Source: Kitasatospora atroaurantiaca (GTDB taxonomy: Bacteria; Actinomycetota; Actinomycetes; Streptomycetales; Streptomycetaceae). Taken from it: a DNA stretch of 64,000 bases. The position numbers and the translations under genes were made by a program. Of this stretch, positions 29,610-38,169 are shown piece by piece (position 1 is the stretch's first letter; each line of letters begins with the position of its first letter). The stretch covers positions 5,642,001-5,706,000 of the forward strand of contig NZ_VIVR01000001.1 of the NCBI RefSeq assembly GCF_007828955.1, written 5' to 3'. A model generated the notes under the pieces. The model had not been told where the DNA came from and did not search any database. It saw only the letters and a list, made by a program, of their open reading frames with translations.

Positions 29610-30469
29610 TGAAAAACATTCGCGAGCACTCAGAGCAGCCGGAGGCCGAGTCGGCCCCCGACTGTGCCGTGCCCGCGACGGCGACAGAGGTCCTGCTGGA
29701 GGGGCACAAGGCCACCCGTGACCGGGTCGCCCGTTCGATCCTCGACCACGGCCCGTCCTCCGCCGCCGACCTGGCGAGCCGCCTCGGCCTGACCGCCGCG
29801 GCTGTCCGCCGTCACCTCGACGGTCTGGCCGCCACCGGTCTGGTCGAGTCCCGTGAGCAGCGGGTCTACGGCAGCCGGGGCCGGGGCCGCCCGGCCAAGG
29901 TCTTCGCACTGACCGAGTCGGGCCGGGACGCCTTCTACCAGGAGTACGACCAGCTCGCCGCCGACGCGCTGCGCTGGATCTCCGACGCGGTGGGTGGCGG
30001 AAAGGCGGGCGAGGAGGCGGTTGCCGCCTTCGCCAGGGCCCGCTTCGCCAAGCAGGGCCGCAAGTACCTCCCCGTGCTGGACCAGGCCGAGGCCGACCAG
30101 CGCACCGAGGCACTCGCTCAGGCCCTGAGCGCCGACGGGTACGCTGCCACTGTGCGGCGGGTACCGTCCGCCGCGGCCTCCAAGGCCCCGGCCGGCGCCC
30201 AGCTCTGCCAGCACCACTGCCCGGTAGCGCACATCGCCGAGCAGTTCCCGCAGCTCTGCGAGGCGGAGACCGAGGTCTTCTCCCAGCTCCTGGGCACCCA
30301 TGTGCAACGGCTGGCCACCATCGCCCACGGCGACGGGGTCTGCACGACCTATGTGCCGGCACCCGGTGCCGCATCGTCGTCCGGCGGTCGCCGGGCGCCC
30401 GATGCCGTGCCGACTGCCGGTACGTCAACCCCATCAGAACCTGCGTCCGCGCGGAGGAACCTCGCATGA
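29609..30469 (+). CDS. sufR: Fe-S cluster-sensing repressor SufR
   Basis: A 286-residue regulator with a winged helix-turn-helix (about residues 36-100; GPSSAADLASRLGLTAAAVR) and C-terminal cysteines Cys200, Cys204, Cys217 and Cys245. The 204/217/245 spacing (13 and 28) matches what I recall for the [4Fe-4S] ligands of Streptomyces SufR. Family role: holo-SufR represses the suf operon when Fe-S supply is sufficient. The GTG start lies inside a CAAC-N6-GTTG palindrome. The stop overlaps the sufB ATG, so it is the first gene of the operon. Its last 35 residues look disordered. Confidence 0.95.
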   Translation: MKNIREHSEQPEAESAPDCAVPATATEVLLEGHKATRDRVARSILDHGPSSAADLASRLGLTAAAVRRHLDGLAATGLVESREQRVYGSRGRGRPAKVFALTESGRDAFYQEYDQLAADALRWISDAVGGGKAGEEAVAAFARARFAKQGRKYLPVLDQAEADQRTEALAQALSADGYAATVRRVPSAAASKAPAGAQLCQHHCPVAHIAEQFPQLCEAETEVFSQLLGTHVQRLATIAHGDGVCTTYVPAPGAASSSGGRRAPDAVPTAGTSTPSEPASARRNLA

Positions 30470-31881
30470 CTGACACCGTTTCGCACCCGGAGCTCGAGGG
30501 CCTGGGCACCTACGAGTACGGCTGGTCCGACCCCGACGCCGCCGGTTCGGTGGCCAAGCGTGGCCTCAGCGAGGACGTCGTCCGCGACATCTCGTCGAAG
30601 AAGAACGAGTCCGAGTGGATGCTGAACCTGCGTCTCAAGGGCCTGAAGCTCTTCGGTAAGAAGCCCATGCCGACCTGGGGCTCCGACCTGTCCGGCATCG
30701 ACTTCGACAACATCAAGTACTTCGTGCGCTCGACGGAGAAGCAGGCCGAGTCCTGGGAGGACCTGCCCGCCGACATCAAGGCGACGTACGACAAGCTGGG
30801 CATCCCGGAGGCGGAGAAGCAGCGCCTGGTCGCCGGTGTCGCCGCGCAGTACGAGTCCGAGGTCGTCTACCACCAGATCCGTGAGGACCTGGAGGAGCAG
30901 GGCGTGATCTTCCTCGACACGGACACTGCGCTCAAGCAGCACCCGGAGATCTTCAAGGAGTACTTCGGCACCGTGATCCCGGCCGGCGACAACAAGTTCG
31001 CCGCGCTGAACACGGCCGTGTGGTCCGGCGGCTCGTTCATCTACGTGCCGAAGGGTGTCCACGTCGACATCCCGCTGCAGGCCTACTTCCGGATCAACAC
31101 CGAGAACATGGGCCAGTTCGAGCGGACGCTGATCATCGTCGACGAGGACGCCTACGTCCACTACGTCGAGGGCTGCACCGCCCCGATCTACTCCTCGGAC
31201 TCGCTGCACAGCGCCGTGGTCGAGATCATCGTCAAGAAGGGCGGCCGCTGCCGCTACACGACGATCCAGAACTGGTCGAACAACGTCTACAACCTGGTCA
31301 CCAAGCGCGCCGTGGCGTACGAGGGCGCGACCATGGAGTGGATCGACGGCAACATCGGTTCCAAGGTCACCATGAAGTACCCGGCCGTCTACCTGATGGG
31401 CGAGCACGCCAAGGGCGAGACCCTGTCGATCGCCTTCGCGGGCGAGGGCCAGCACCAGGACGCCGGCGCCAAGATGGTGCACATGGCGCCGAACACCTCC
31501 TCCAACATCGTCTCCAAGTCGGTGGCGCGTGGCGGCGGCCGTACCTCCTACCGCGGTCTGATCGAGATCGGCGAGGGCTCCAAGGGCGCCAAGTCCAACG
31601 TGCTCTGCGACGCCCTGCTGGTGGACACCATCTCCCGCTCGGACACCTACCCGTACGTGGACGTCCGCGAGGACGACGTGTCGATGGGCCACGAGGCCAC
31701 CGTCTCCAAGGTCAGCGAGGACCAGCTCTTCTACCTGATGAGCCGTGGCATGACCGAGTTCGAGGCGATGGCGATGATCGTCCGTGGCTTCGTCGAGCCG
31801 ATCGCCCGCGAGCTCCCGATGGAGTACGCGCTGGAGCTGAACCGGCTGATCGAGCTGCAGATGGAGGGCTCCGTCGGCTGA
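30466..31881 (+). CDS. sufB: Fe-S cluster assembly protein SufB
   Basis: Scaffold subunit of the SufBCD complex on which Fe-S clusters are built. The 471-residue protein has the conserved SufB segments NKFAALNTAVWSGGSFIYVP, YVHYVEGCTAPIYSSDSLHS (with the family cysteine) and SYRGLIEIGEGSKGAKSNVL. It is full length with no intein. ATGA overlap with sufR couples translation. Confidence 0.98.
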   Translation: MTDTVSHPELEGLGTYEYGWSDPDAAGSVAKRGLSEDVVRDISSKKNESEWMLNLRLKGLKLFGKKPMPTWGSDLSGIDFDNIKYFVRSTEKQAESWEDLPADIKATYDKLGIPEAEKQRLVAGVAAQYESEVVYHQIREDLEEQGVIFLDTDTALKQHPEIFKEYFGTVIPAGDNKFAALNTAVWSGGSFIYVPKGVHVDIPLQAYFRINTENMGQFERTLIIVDEDAYVHYVEGCTAPIYSSDSLHSAVVEIIVKKGGRCRYTTIQNWSNNVYNLVTKRAVAYEGATMEWIDGNIGSKVTMKYPAVYLMGEHAKGETLSIAFAGEGQHQDAGAKMVHMAPNTSSNIVSKSVARGGGRTSYRGLIEIGEGSKGAKSNVLCDALLVDTISRSDTYPYVDVREDDVSMGHEATVSKVSEDQLFYLMSRGMTEFEAMAMIVRGFVEPIARELPMEYALELNRLIELQMEGSVG

Positions 31882-31936
31882 CGTCAGCCGTACGAAGTCC
31901 AGTCCGCAATCTTAGGAAGAGAGCACTACGACAGCC

Positions 31937-33163
31937 ATGGCTGACGTCAACACCCCCACCGGCTCCACGACCGCCGGTTCGATCGAGGTCGGTACCGCCG
32001 GTGCCGGCGCGCAGCTGGCCGGCCCCGGTACGGGCCGCGCCACCGTGCAGCAGCCGATCGATGCCCGCGTCGCGACCAAGCCCTCGTACGACGTGAACGA
32101 CTTCCCGGTGCCCACCGGCCGCGAGGAGGACTGGCGGTTCACCCCGCTGCATCGCCTCAACGGTCTGCACGACGGCACCGCCGTCGCCTCGGGCGAGGAC
32201 AAGCTCGAGCTCGGCCTTCCCGACGGCGTCACCGCCGAGACCGTGGGCCGTGACGACGCGCGCCTCGGCAAGGCCGGCAAGCCGGTCGACCGGGTCGCCG
32301 CGCAGGCGTTCAGCTCCTTCGAGCAGGCGCTGGTCGTCACCGTCCCCAAGGAGACGGTGCTCACCGAGCCGGTGAAGATCGACGTGCACGGCGAGGGCGG
32401 CGTCCGCTTCGCGCACGTGGTGATCGACGTCAAGCCGTTCGCCGAGGCCGTCGTGGTGATCAACCACACCGGTGCCGGCACCCGCGCCAGCAACGTCGAG
32501 CTGCTGGTCGGCGACGGCGCGAAGCTCACCTTCGTCTCCGTCCAGGACTGGGACCGCGACGCGGTGCACACCGCGCAGCAGACCGCCCTGGTCGGCCGCG
32601 ACGCCAGCTTCAAGTCCGTGGTCGTCACCTTCGGCGGCGACCTGGTCCGCATCCACCCGCGGGTCACCTACGCCGCCACGGGCGGCGAGGCCGTGCTCTA
32701 CGGCCTGTACTTCGCGGACGCCGGCCAGCACCTGGAGCACCGCCTCCAGATCGACCACGACACCCCGCACTGCCGCTCCAACGTGGTCTACAAGGGCGCG
32801 CTGCAGGGCCAGGACGCGCACGCGGTCTGGGTCGGCGACGTGCTGATCCGCGCGGCCGCCGAGGGAACCGACACCTACGAGCACAACCGCAACCTGGTGC
32901 TCACCGACGGCGCCCGGGTCGACTCGATCCCGAACCTGGAGATCGAGACCGGCGAGATCGTCGGCGCCGGCCACGCCTCGGCGACCGGCCGCTTCGACGA
33001 CGAGCAGCTCTTCTACCTGCAGTCCCGTGGAATCCCGGAGGAGGACGCCCGCCGCCTGGTGGTGCGCGGCTTCTTCGCCGAGCTGGTCCAGCAGATCGGC
33101 GTCCCGGAGATCCACGATCACCTCATGGAGAAGATCGAGGCCGAGCTGGAAGCGAACGTCTGA
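31937..33163 (+). CDS. sufD: Fe-S cluster assembly protein SufD
   Basis: Second scaffold subunit of SufBCD. The 408-residue protein has the typical N-terminal EEDWRFTPLHRLNGL, the beta-helix core (HLEHRLQIDHDTPHCRSNVV) and the C-terminal RGIPEEDARRLVVRGFFAEL. The first 45 residues are Gly/Ala/Thr-rich and probably disordered. GGAAGAGAG lies upstream of the ATG. Its TGA overlaps the next start (TGATG). Confidence 0.97.
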   Translation: MADVNTPTGSTTAGSIEVGTAGAGAQLAGPGTGRATVQQPIDARVATKPSYDVNDFPVPTGREEDWRFTPLHRLNGLHDGTAVASGEDKLELGLPDGVTAETVGRDDARLGKAGKPVDRVAAQAFSSFEQALVVTVPKETVLTEPVKIDVHGEGGVRFAHVVIDVKPFAEAVVVINHTGAGTRASNVELLVGDGAKLTFVSVQDWDRDAVHTAQQTALVGRDASFKSVVVTFGGDLVRIHPRVTYAATGGEAVLYGLYFADAGQHLEHRLQIDHDTPHCRSNVVYKGALQGQDAHAVWVGDVLIRAAAEGTDTYEHNRNLVLTDGARVDSIPNLEIETGEIVGAGHASATGRFDDEQLFYLQSRGIPEEDARRLVVRGFFAELVQQIGVPEIHDHLMEKIEAELEANV

Positions 33164-33480
33164 TGAGCTTCTTGCGTGCCTGCGCCCTGAGCGACTTGGC
33201 GGAGGACGTCCCCAAGCGCGTGGAGCTCAACGGCGTGCCGGTGGCGCTCGTCCGCACCGAGGGCGAGGTGTACGCGATCAACGACATCTGCTCGCACGCG
33301 AACGTCTCCCTCTCCGAGGGCGAGGTCGAGGACTGCATGATCGAGTGCTGGCTGCACGGCTCCAGTTTCGACCTGCGCTCCGGAAAGCCCTCGGGACTGC
33401 CCGCCACCAAGCCGGTCCCCGTTTACCCCGTAAAGATCGAAGGGGACGATGTGCTCGTCTCCGTCAACCAGGAGTCCTGA
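33163..33480 (+). CDS. Cytosolic Rieske-type ferredoxin in the suf operon
   Basis: A 105-residue Rieske [2Fe-2S] protein of the bacterial aromatic-dioxygenase ferredoxin type. The ligand motifs are CSHANVSL and CWLHGSSFDL, without the disulfide cysteines of respiratory Rieske proteins. There is no signal peptide. It overlaps sufD by one base and is 2 bases from sufC, so it is an integral operon member. In actinobacterial suf operons it is usually presumed to supply electrons for cluster assembly; direct proof is not known to me. Confidence 0.92.
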   Translation: MSFLRACALSDLAEDVPKRVELNGVPVALVRTEGEVYAINDICSHANVSLSEGEVEDCMIECWLHGSSFDLRSGKPSGLPATKPVPVYPVKIEGDDVLVSVNQES

Positions 33481-33482
33481 GC

Positions 33483-34247
33483 ATGGCAACCCTTGAAATC
33501 CGCGACCTGCACGTCTCCGTCGAGACCGAGAGCGGCCCCCGCGAGATCCTCCGCGGCGTCGACCTGACCGTGAAGCAGGGCGAGACCCACGCCATCATGG
33601 GCCCGAACGGCTCCGGCAAGTCCACCCTGGCCTACTCGCTGGCCGGTCACCCGAAGTACACCGTCACCAGCGGCTCCGTGCTGCTGGACGGCGAGGACGT
33701 GCTGGCCCTGTCCGTCGACGAGCGCGCCCGCGCCGGTGTCTTCCTCGCCATGCAGTACCCGGTCGAGGTCCCCGGTGTCTCGGTCTCCAACTTCCTGCGC
33801 ACCGCGGCCACCGCCGTGCGTGGCGAGGCCCCCAAGCTGCGGCTGTGGGTCAAGGAGGTCAAGGAGGCCATGGCGGCTCTCCACATGGACCCGGCCTTCG
33901 CCGAGCGCAACGTCAACGAGGGCTTCTCCGGCGGCGAGAAGAAGCGCCACGAGATCCTCCAGCTGGAGCTGCTCAAGCCGAAGATCGCGATCCTCGACGA
34001 GACCGACTCCGGCCTGGACGTCGACGCCCTGCGTCAGGTCTCCGAGGGCATCAACCGGGTCGCCTCGACCGGTGAGGTGGGCACCCTGCTGGTCACCCAC
34101 TACACCCGCATCCTGAAGTACATCAAGCCTGACTACGTCCACGTCTTCTCGGCCGGTCGCATCGTCGAGTCCGGCGGCGCCGAGCTCGCCGACAAGCTGG
34201 AGAACGAGGGCTACGCGTCTTACGTGAAGGGCGGCGCTTCCGAGTGA
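33483..34247 (+). CDS. sufC: Fe-S assembly ATPase SufC
   Basis: ABC-type ATPase of SufBCD. The 254-residue protein has Walker A GPNGSGKST (about residue 39), the signature FSGGEKKRHEILQ (about 147), Walker B IAILDETDSGLD and the late His in VTHYTRIL. I start at ATG 33483 (MATLEIRDLHVSVE); the upstream open frame runs through the Rieske gene in a different frame. GTGA overlap with sufS. Confidence 0.98.
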   Translation: MATLEIRDLHVSVETESGPREILRGVDLTVKQGETHAIMGPNGSGKSTLAYSLAGHPKYTVTSGSVLLDGEDVLALSVDERARAGVFLAMQYPVEVPGVSVSNFLRTAATAVRGEAPKLRLWVKEVKEAMAALHMDPAFAERNVNEGFSGGEKKRHEILQLELLKPKIAILDETDSGLDVDALRQVSEGINRVASTGEVGTLLVTHYTRILKYIKPDYVHVFSAGRIVESGGAELADKLENEGYASYVKGGASE

Positions 34248-35515
34248 CACTGCATCCCGGCTCGGCGCTCGCCGGGCTCCTCGACACCGACGCGATCCGT
34301 AAGGACTTCCCCGTCCTGCAGCGCGTGCTGCACGACGGCAAGCCCCTGATCTACCTGGACAACGCGGCGACCTCGCAGAAGCCCCGTCAGGTGCTCGACG
34401 CCCTGAACGCGTACTACGAGCGGCACAACGCCAACGTGCACCGCGGTGTGCACGTGCTGGCCGAGGAGGCCACGGCGCTGTACGAGGGCGCCCGCGACAA
34501 GGTCGCGGCGTTCATCAACGCGCCGAGCCGGGACGAGGTGATCTTCACCAAGAACGCCTCGGAGTCGCTCAACCTGGTCGCCAACATGCTCGGCTGGGCC
34601 GACGAGCCGTACCGCGTGGACGCGGACGCGGAGATCGTCATCACCGAGATGGAGCACCACTCCAACATCGTCCCGTGGCAGCTGCTCTCGCAGCGCACCG
34701 GCGCGAAGCTGAAGTGGTTCGGCCTGACCGACGACGGCCGGCTGGATCTCTCGAACATCAACGAGCTGATCACCGAGAAGACGAAGATCGTCTCCTTCAC
34801 GCTGGTCTCGAACCTGATGGGCACGATCAACCCGGTCGAGGCGATCGTCCGGCGCGCGCAGGACGTCGGCGCCCTGGTGCTGATCGACGCCTCGCAGGCC
34901 GCCCCGCACATGGTGCTGGACGTCCAGGCGCTGGAGGCCGACTTCGTCGCCTTCACCGGTCACAAGATGCTGGCCCCGACCGGCATCGGCGTGCTCTGGG
35001 GCCGCCAGGAGCTGCTGGAGGACCTCCCGCCGTTCCTCGGCGGCGGCGAGATGATCGAGACCGTCACGATGGGCTCGTCCACCTACGCCCCGGCGCCGCA
35101 CAAGTTCGAGGCGGGCACCCCGCCGATCGCCCAGGCGGTCGGTCTCGGTGCGGCCATCGACTACCTGTCGAACATCGGCATGGAGAAGATCGCGGCCCAC
35201 GAGCACGCGATCACCGAGTACGCGGTCGAGCGCCTCCTCGAGGTCCCGGACCTGCGGATCATCGGCCCGCGTACGGCCGTGGACCGCGGCGCCGCGATCT
35301 CCTTCGTGCTCGGCGACATCCACCCGCACGACGTGGGCCAGGTGCTGGACGAGCAGGGCATCGCCGTGCGCGTCGGCCACCACTGCGCGCGGCCGGTCTG
35401 CCTCCGCTACGGAATTCCTGCGACCACGCGGGCGTCGTTCTATCTGTACTCGACGCCGGGTGAGGTCGACGCTCTGATCGACGGCCTGCACCACGTCCGC
35501 AACTTCTTCGGCTGA
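34244..35515 (+). CDS. sufS: Cysteine desulfurase SufS
   Basis: PLP enzyme that takes sulfur from cysteine for cluster assembly. The 423-residue group II desulfurase has NAATSQKPRQVLDAL, EMEHHSNIVPWQ, the PLP lysine in AFTGHKMLAPTGIG, and the catalytic cysteine in RVGHHCARPVCLRYG. The GTG start overlaps the sufC stop (GTGA). sufU, its likely sulfur acceptor, is 14 bases downstream. Confidence 0.97.
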   Translation: MTLHPGSALAGLLDTDAIRKDFPVLQRVLHDGKPLIYLDNAATSQKPRQVLDALNAYYERHNANVHRGVHVLAEEATALYEGARDKVAAFINAPSRDEVIFTKNASESLNLVANMLGWADEPYRVDADAEIVITEMEHHSNIVPWQLLSQRTGAKLKWFGLTDDGRLDLSNINELITEKTKIVSFTLVSNLMGTINPVEAIVRRAQDVGALVLIDASQAAPHMVLDVQALEADFVAFTGHKMLAPTGIGVLWGRQELLEDLPPFLGGGEMIETVTMGSSTYAPAPHKFEAGTPPIAQAVGLGAAIDYLSNIGMEKIAAHEHAITEYAVERLLEVPDLRIIGPRTAVDRGAAISFVLGDIHPHDVGQVLDEQGIAVRVGHHCARPVCLRYGIPATTRASFYLYSTPGEVDALIDGLHHVRNFFG

Positions 35516-35529
35516 GGGGTGGCCGCGGC

Positions 35530-35982
35530 ATGAAGCTCGACTCCATGTACCAGGAGATCATCCTGGAGCACTACAAGAACCCCCACGGCAAGGGGCTGCG
35601 CGACGGCGACGCCGAGGTGCACCACGTCAACCCGACCTGCGGCGACGAGATCACCCTCCGGGTGCGGCTCGACGGCCCGGTGGTGGCGGACGTGTCGTAC
35701 GAGTCCCAGGGCTGCTCGATCAGCCAGGCCAGTGCCTCGGTGCTGAACGACCTGGTGGTCGGGAAGACCGTCGGCGAGGCTCAGGCGATCCAGGAGGCCT
35801 TCCTGGAGCTCATGCAGAGCAAGGGCCAGGCCGAGGGGGACGAGGACGTGCTGGAGGACGCGGTCGCGTTCGCCGGCGTCTCCAAGTTCCCCGCCCGCGT
35901 GAAGTGCGCGCTGCTGAGCTGGATGGCCTGGAAGGACGCCACCGCCAAGGCGCTCGCCGAACACCCCGTCGTCAACGACTGA
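35530..35982 (+). CDS. sufU: SufU-type sulfur acceptor / NifU-like protein
   Basis: A 150-residue SufU protein. The zinc/sulfur-relay residues are Cys37 and Asp39 (NPTCGDE), Cys62 (QGCSIS) and Cys126 (RVKCALLSW), the known SufU pattern. In Firmicutes SufU is a zinc-dependent sulfurtransferase activating SufS rather than a scaffold. An insertion between residues 62 and 126, as expected for SufU against IscU, is present. Confidence 0.95.
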   Translation: MKLDSMYQEIILEHYKNPHGKGLRDGDAEVHHVNPTCGDEITLRVRLDGPVVADVSYESQGCSISQASASVLNDLVVGKTVGEAQAIQEAFLELMQSKGQAEGDEDVLEDAVAFAGVSKFPARVKCALLSWMAWKDATAKALAEHPVVND

Positions 35983-35993
35983 AGGAAACACTC

Positions 35994-36380
35994 ATGAGCG
36001 ACACCGAGGCCGGCACCCCGGCCGAGGCCGCAGCCGAGGGCCCGACCGTGATCGTCGGCACCACCGCGGGCACCGTCTCCGTCGAGGACCTCACCGAGGC
36101 CCTGATGGACGTCGTCGACCCCGAGCTGGGCATCGACGTGGTCAACCTGGGCCTGATCTACGGCATCCACATCGACGAGTCCGATGTGGCCACCATCGAC
36201 ATGACGCTCACCTCGGCGGCCTGCCCGCTGACCGACGTCATCGAGGACCAGGCCAAGACCGCCACCGACGGCCTCGTCCAGGACCTGCGGATCAACTGGG
36301 TCTGGATGCCGCCGTGGGGCCCGGACAAGATCACCGACGACGGCCGCGAGCAGCTGCGCGCCCTCGGCTTCAACGTCTGA
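35994..36380 (+). CDS. Metal-sulfur cluster assembly factor, SufT/PaaD-like (DUF59/MIP18)
   Basis: A 128-residue MIP18-family protein. The family segments DVVDPELGIDVVNLGLIYGI and TLTSAACPLTDVIEDQ, with the conserved Cys, and WVWMPPWGPDKITDDGREQL are present. SufT-like proteins help mature or deliver Fe-S clusters. It is the last suf gene, 11 bases after sufU, and is followed by a perfect terminator. The N-terminal 20 residues are acidic and low complexity. Confidence 0.93.
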   Translation: MSDTEAGTPAEAAAEGPTVIVGTTAGTVSVEDLTEALMDVVDPELGIDVVNLGLIYGIHIDESDVATIDMTLTSAACPLTDVIEDQAKTATDGLVQDLRINWVWMPPWGPDKITDDGREQLRALGFNV

Positions 36381-36390
36381 GCTTGCGCTG

Positions 36391-36425
36391 AAGGCCCGGA
36401 CTTCCTGACTGGAAGTCCGGGCCTT
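36391..36425 (+). terminator. Terminator of the suf operon
   Basis: Perfect 15-bp stem: AAGGCCCGGACTTCC (36391-36405), loop TGACT, GGAAGTCCGGGCCTT (36411-36425). Confidence 0.9.
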
Positions 36426-36478
36426 CGTGCTTTCCGAGGGGCTCCGCCCGCAGGCTCACCGATCAGGATCGGGCATCC

Positions 36479-36545
36479 CAGGGGCGCGAGGAACTGCGCG
36501 AGATCGGAAGACTGCGGCGCCGCACCTCCCGGCCCCCGCGCCCCT
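36479..36545. repeat. Dispersed GC hairpin element, copy 3 (group A)
   Basis: Left arm at 36479-36500 reads GGGGCGCGAGGAACTGCGCG after CA. The right end GGCCCCCGCGCCCCTG closes at 36545 but the CGCAGTT part has been lost. It lies between convergent suf and MFS genes, just after the suf terminator. Confidence 0.85.
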
Positions 36546-36557
36546 GGGGAAGCCCTG

Positions 36558-37883
36558 TCAGCGCGTGCGCCGCACCACCGCTGCGGCGAGCCCCAGGCAG
36601 GCCAGGGCGGCCAGGCCGGCGAAGCCGCTGACCGCGGGGAGCAGGCCGTAGCGCTGGGTCAGGGCACCGACGGCGACGATCGGCAGGGAGCTGCCGAGGT
36701 AGACGATCACCCAGAGGGTGGAGAGCTCGCTACCGCGTCGTTCGGGGTTCATCGCGGCCACCGCGCTGGTGAAGAGCGAGCGGAACGCCACACCCTGGCA
36801 GGCGCCGCCGAGGACGCTGCCGATGAACAGCAGGGCCGGCGTCTCGGTGTACTGCGCCGTGACCACCAGGCCCAGCCCGGCCGCCAGACCGGTCATGCCC
36901 AGTGCGATCACCAGACGGTCCGCCGTGGGCGGGACGAGCAGCTGGGCCGCGGCGGAGGAGCCGAGCAGCAGGGCCGCGACGACCGCGCCCGTCATGTGCG
37001 AGCTGCTGTGCAGCAGCCTGGCCGAGAACGCGGGCGCCAGGCTGAGGTAGACCCCGAAGATCGCGTACGAGACGAAGCCGGCCCCGGAGGCGAGCAGGAA
37101 CTCCCGGCGGCCGCCGCGCGGCAGCCGCAGGCGCTGCGGGCGCAGGTGCGCCGGGGTGGTGATGCGCGGCGGGGCGGCCGGCGGTCGCGGGCGGCCGGGC
37201 ATCCTGGGGTGCACCACGGCGAGCGGGACGCAGAGCGCCAGCAGGGCGAGGGCGTGCACCAGGAAGGGCGTCAGCAGCGGGTGCTCGCCGCTGGAGAGCG
37301 CGGCCCCGATGATCGGGCCGAAGGCCACCCCGCCCGCCGAGCAGGCCAGGGTGAGCTTGGCGGCCAGCGTCGGGCGGTCGGGCAGCAGGTCGCCCAGCGC
37401 GGCCCCGGCGGCGCCGGTGGAGAGGCCGACCGCGATGCCCTGGACGGCGCGCCCGGCGGCCAGCTGCCAGAAGCTGCCGGCCATCGCGAAGAGCGCGTCC
37501 CCGCAGGCGGCCAGCGCCACGGCGGGGAGGATCATGGCGCGTCGCCCGAGGTGGTCCGACCAGTGACCGGCGGCGGCCAGCACGGGGACGAGGGCGAAGA
37601 CGTACACCGTGAAGAGGATCGTGGTGTCGAGGGCGGTGAGCCCGAGACGCTGCTGCAGCACCGGGTAGATCGGGGTCGCCAGATTGGCGCCGACCAGGAG
37701 GAGGAGCAGGGCGGCGGCGACGAGGCCGACGCGGATGCCGCGCAGGGCGTTCCAGCGGCTGATCGCGGCGAGCTGGAGCTGCGTGCGTGGTGCGAGCTCC
37801 AGGGGGAGCAGGGCCTCCGAGAGCCGGCGTCCGTCGAACTGTGCTGTGGACAGTCCGGAGCCGGCGGGGGAGAGGTCCGCCAT
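36558..37883 (-). CDS. MFS transporter
   Basis: A 441-residue major facilitator protein with about 12 predicted helices. The loop 2-3 MFS motif appears as AGHWSDHLGRRAMILPAV, and FRSLFTSAVAAMNPERRGSE precedes the last helices. A 45-residue cytoplasmic N-terminal extension is present. I prefer ATG 37883 because AGGAG lies 9-10 bases upstream; a TTG seven codons earlier has none. Substrate unknown; drug/metabolite efflux is the usual role. It ends 12 bases from a hairpin repeat shared with the suf operon end. Confidence 0.88.
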   Translation of the reverse strand: MADLSPAGSGLSTAQFDGRRLSEALLPLELAPRTQLQLAAISRWNALRGIRVGLVAAALLLLLVGANLATPIYPVLQQRLGLTALDTTILFTVYVFALVPVLAAAGHWSDHLGRRAMILPAVALAACGDALFAMAGSFWQLAAGRAVQGIAVGLSTGAAGAALGDLLPDRPTLAAKLTLACSAGGVAFGPIIGAALSSGEHPLLTPFLVHALALLALCVPLAVVHPRMPGRPRPPAAPPRITTPAHLRPQRLRLPRGGRREFLLASGAGFVSYAIFGVYLSLAPAFSARLLHSSSHMTGAVVAALLLGSSAAAQLLVPPTADRLVIALGMTGLAAGLGLVVTAQYTETPALLFIGSVLGGACQGVAFRSLFTSAVAAMNPERRGSELSTLWVIVYLGSSLPIVAVGALTQRYGLLPAVSGFAGLAALACLGLAAAVVRRTR

Positions 37884-38093
37884 GGCAGGGGTCTCCTGTG
37901 GCAAGGCACCACCCTGGACCGACCCGGCCCGGGGTGGTGGCCTGACTGCGGAACCCTGGTGGAGCAGATGTACTCAGAAAAGGCGGGCTTCGTTGCCCGG
38001 TGGCCGGTACGGGGTGTGCACCGCGCCTACCGAAGGATACGTGGTCGTACGGGTCCGGCGGCGCGCACCTCAGCAGGTGGGGCGCGGGACGGA

Positions 38094-38099
38094 TACTCT
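38094..38099 (+). promoter_or_regulatory. Putative -10 box of the acidic hypothetical gene
   Basis: TACTCT lies 70 bases before the ATG; the ribosome binding site GGGAGA is about 10 bases before the ATG. The -35 region is not convincing. Confidence 0.35.
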
Positions 38100-38169
38100 G
38101 AGTTGATGGACCGGCACCCACCCGGCCCTTCTGGCAGTGACCACCGCCACAACGGGAGATCGCGCAACG

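Noticed and set aside
37884..37904. TTG start for the MFS gene
   Set aside because: No ribosome binding site before it, whereas ATG 37883 has AGGAG at good spacing.
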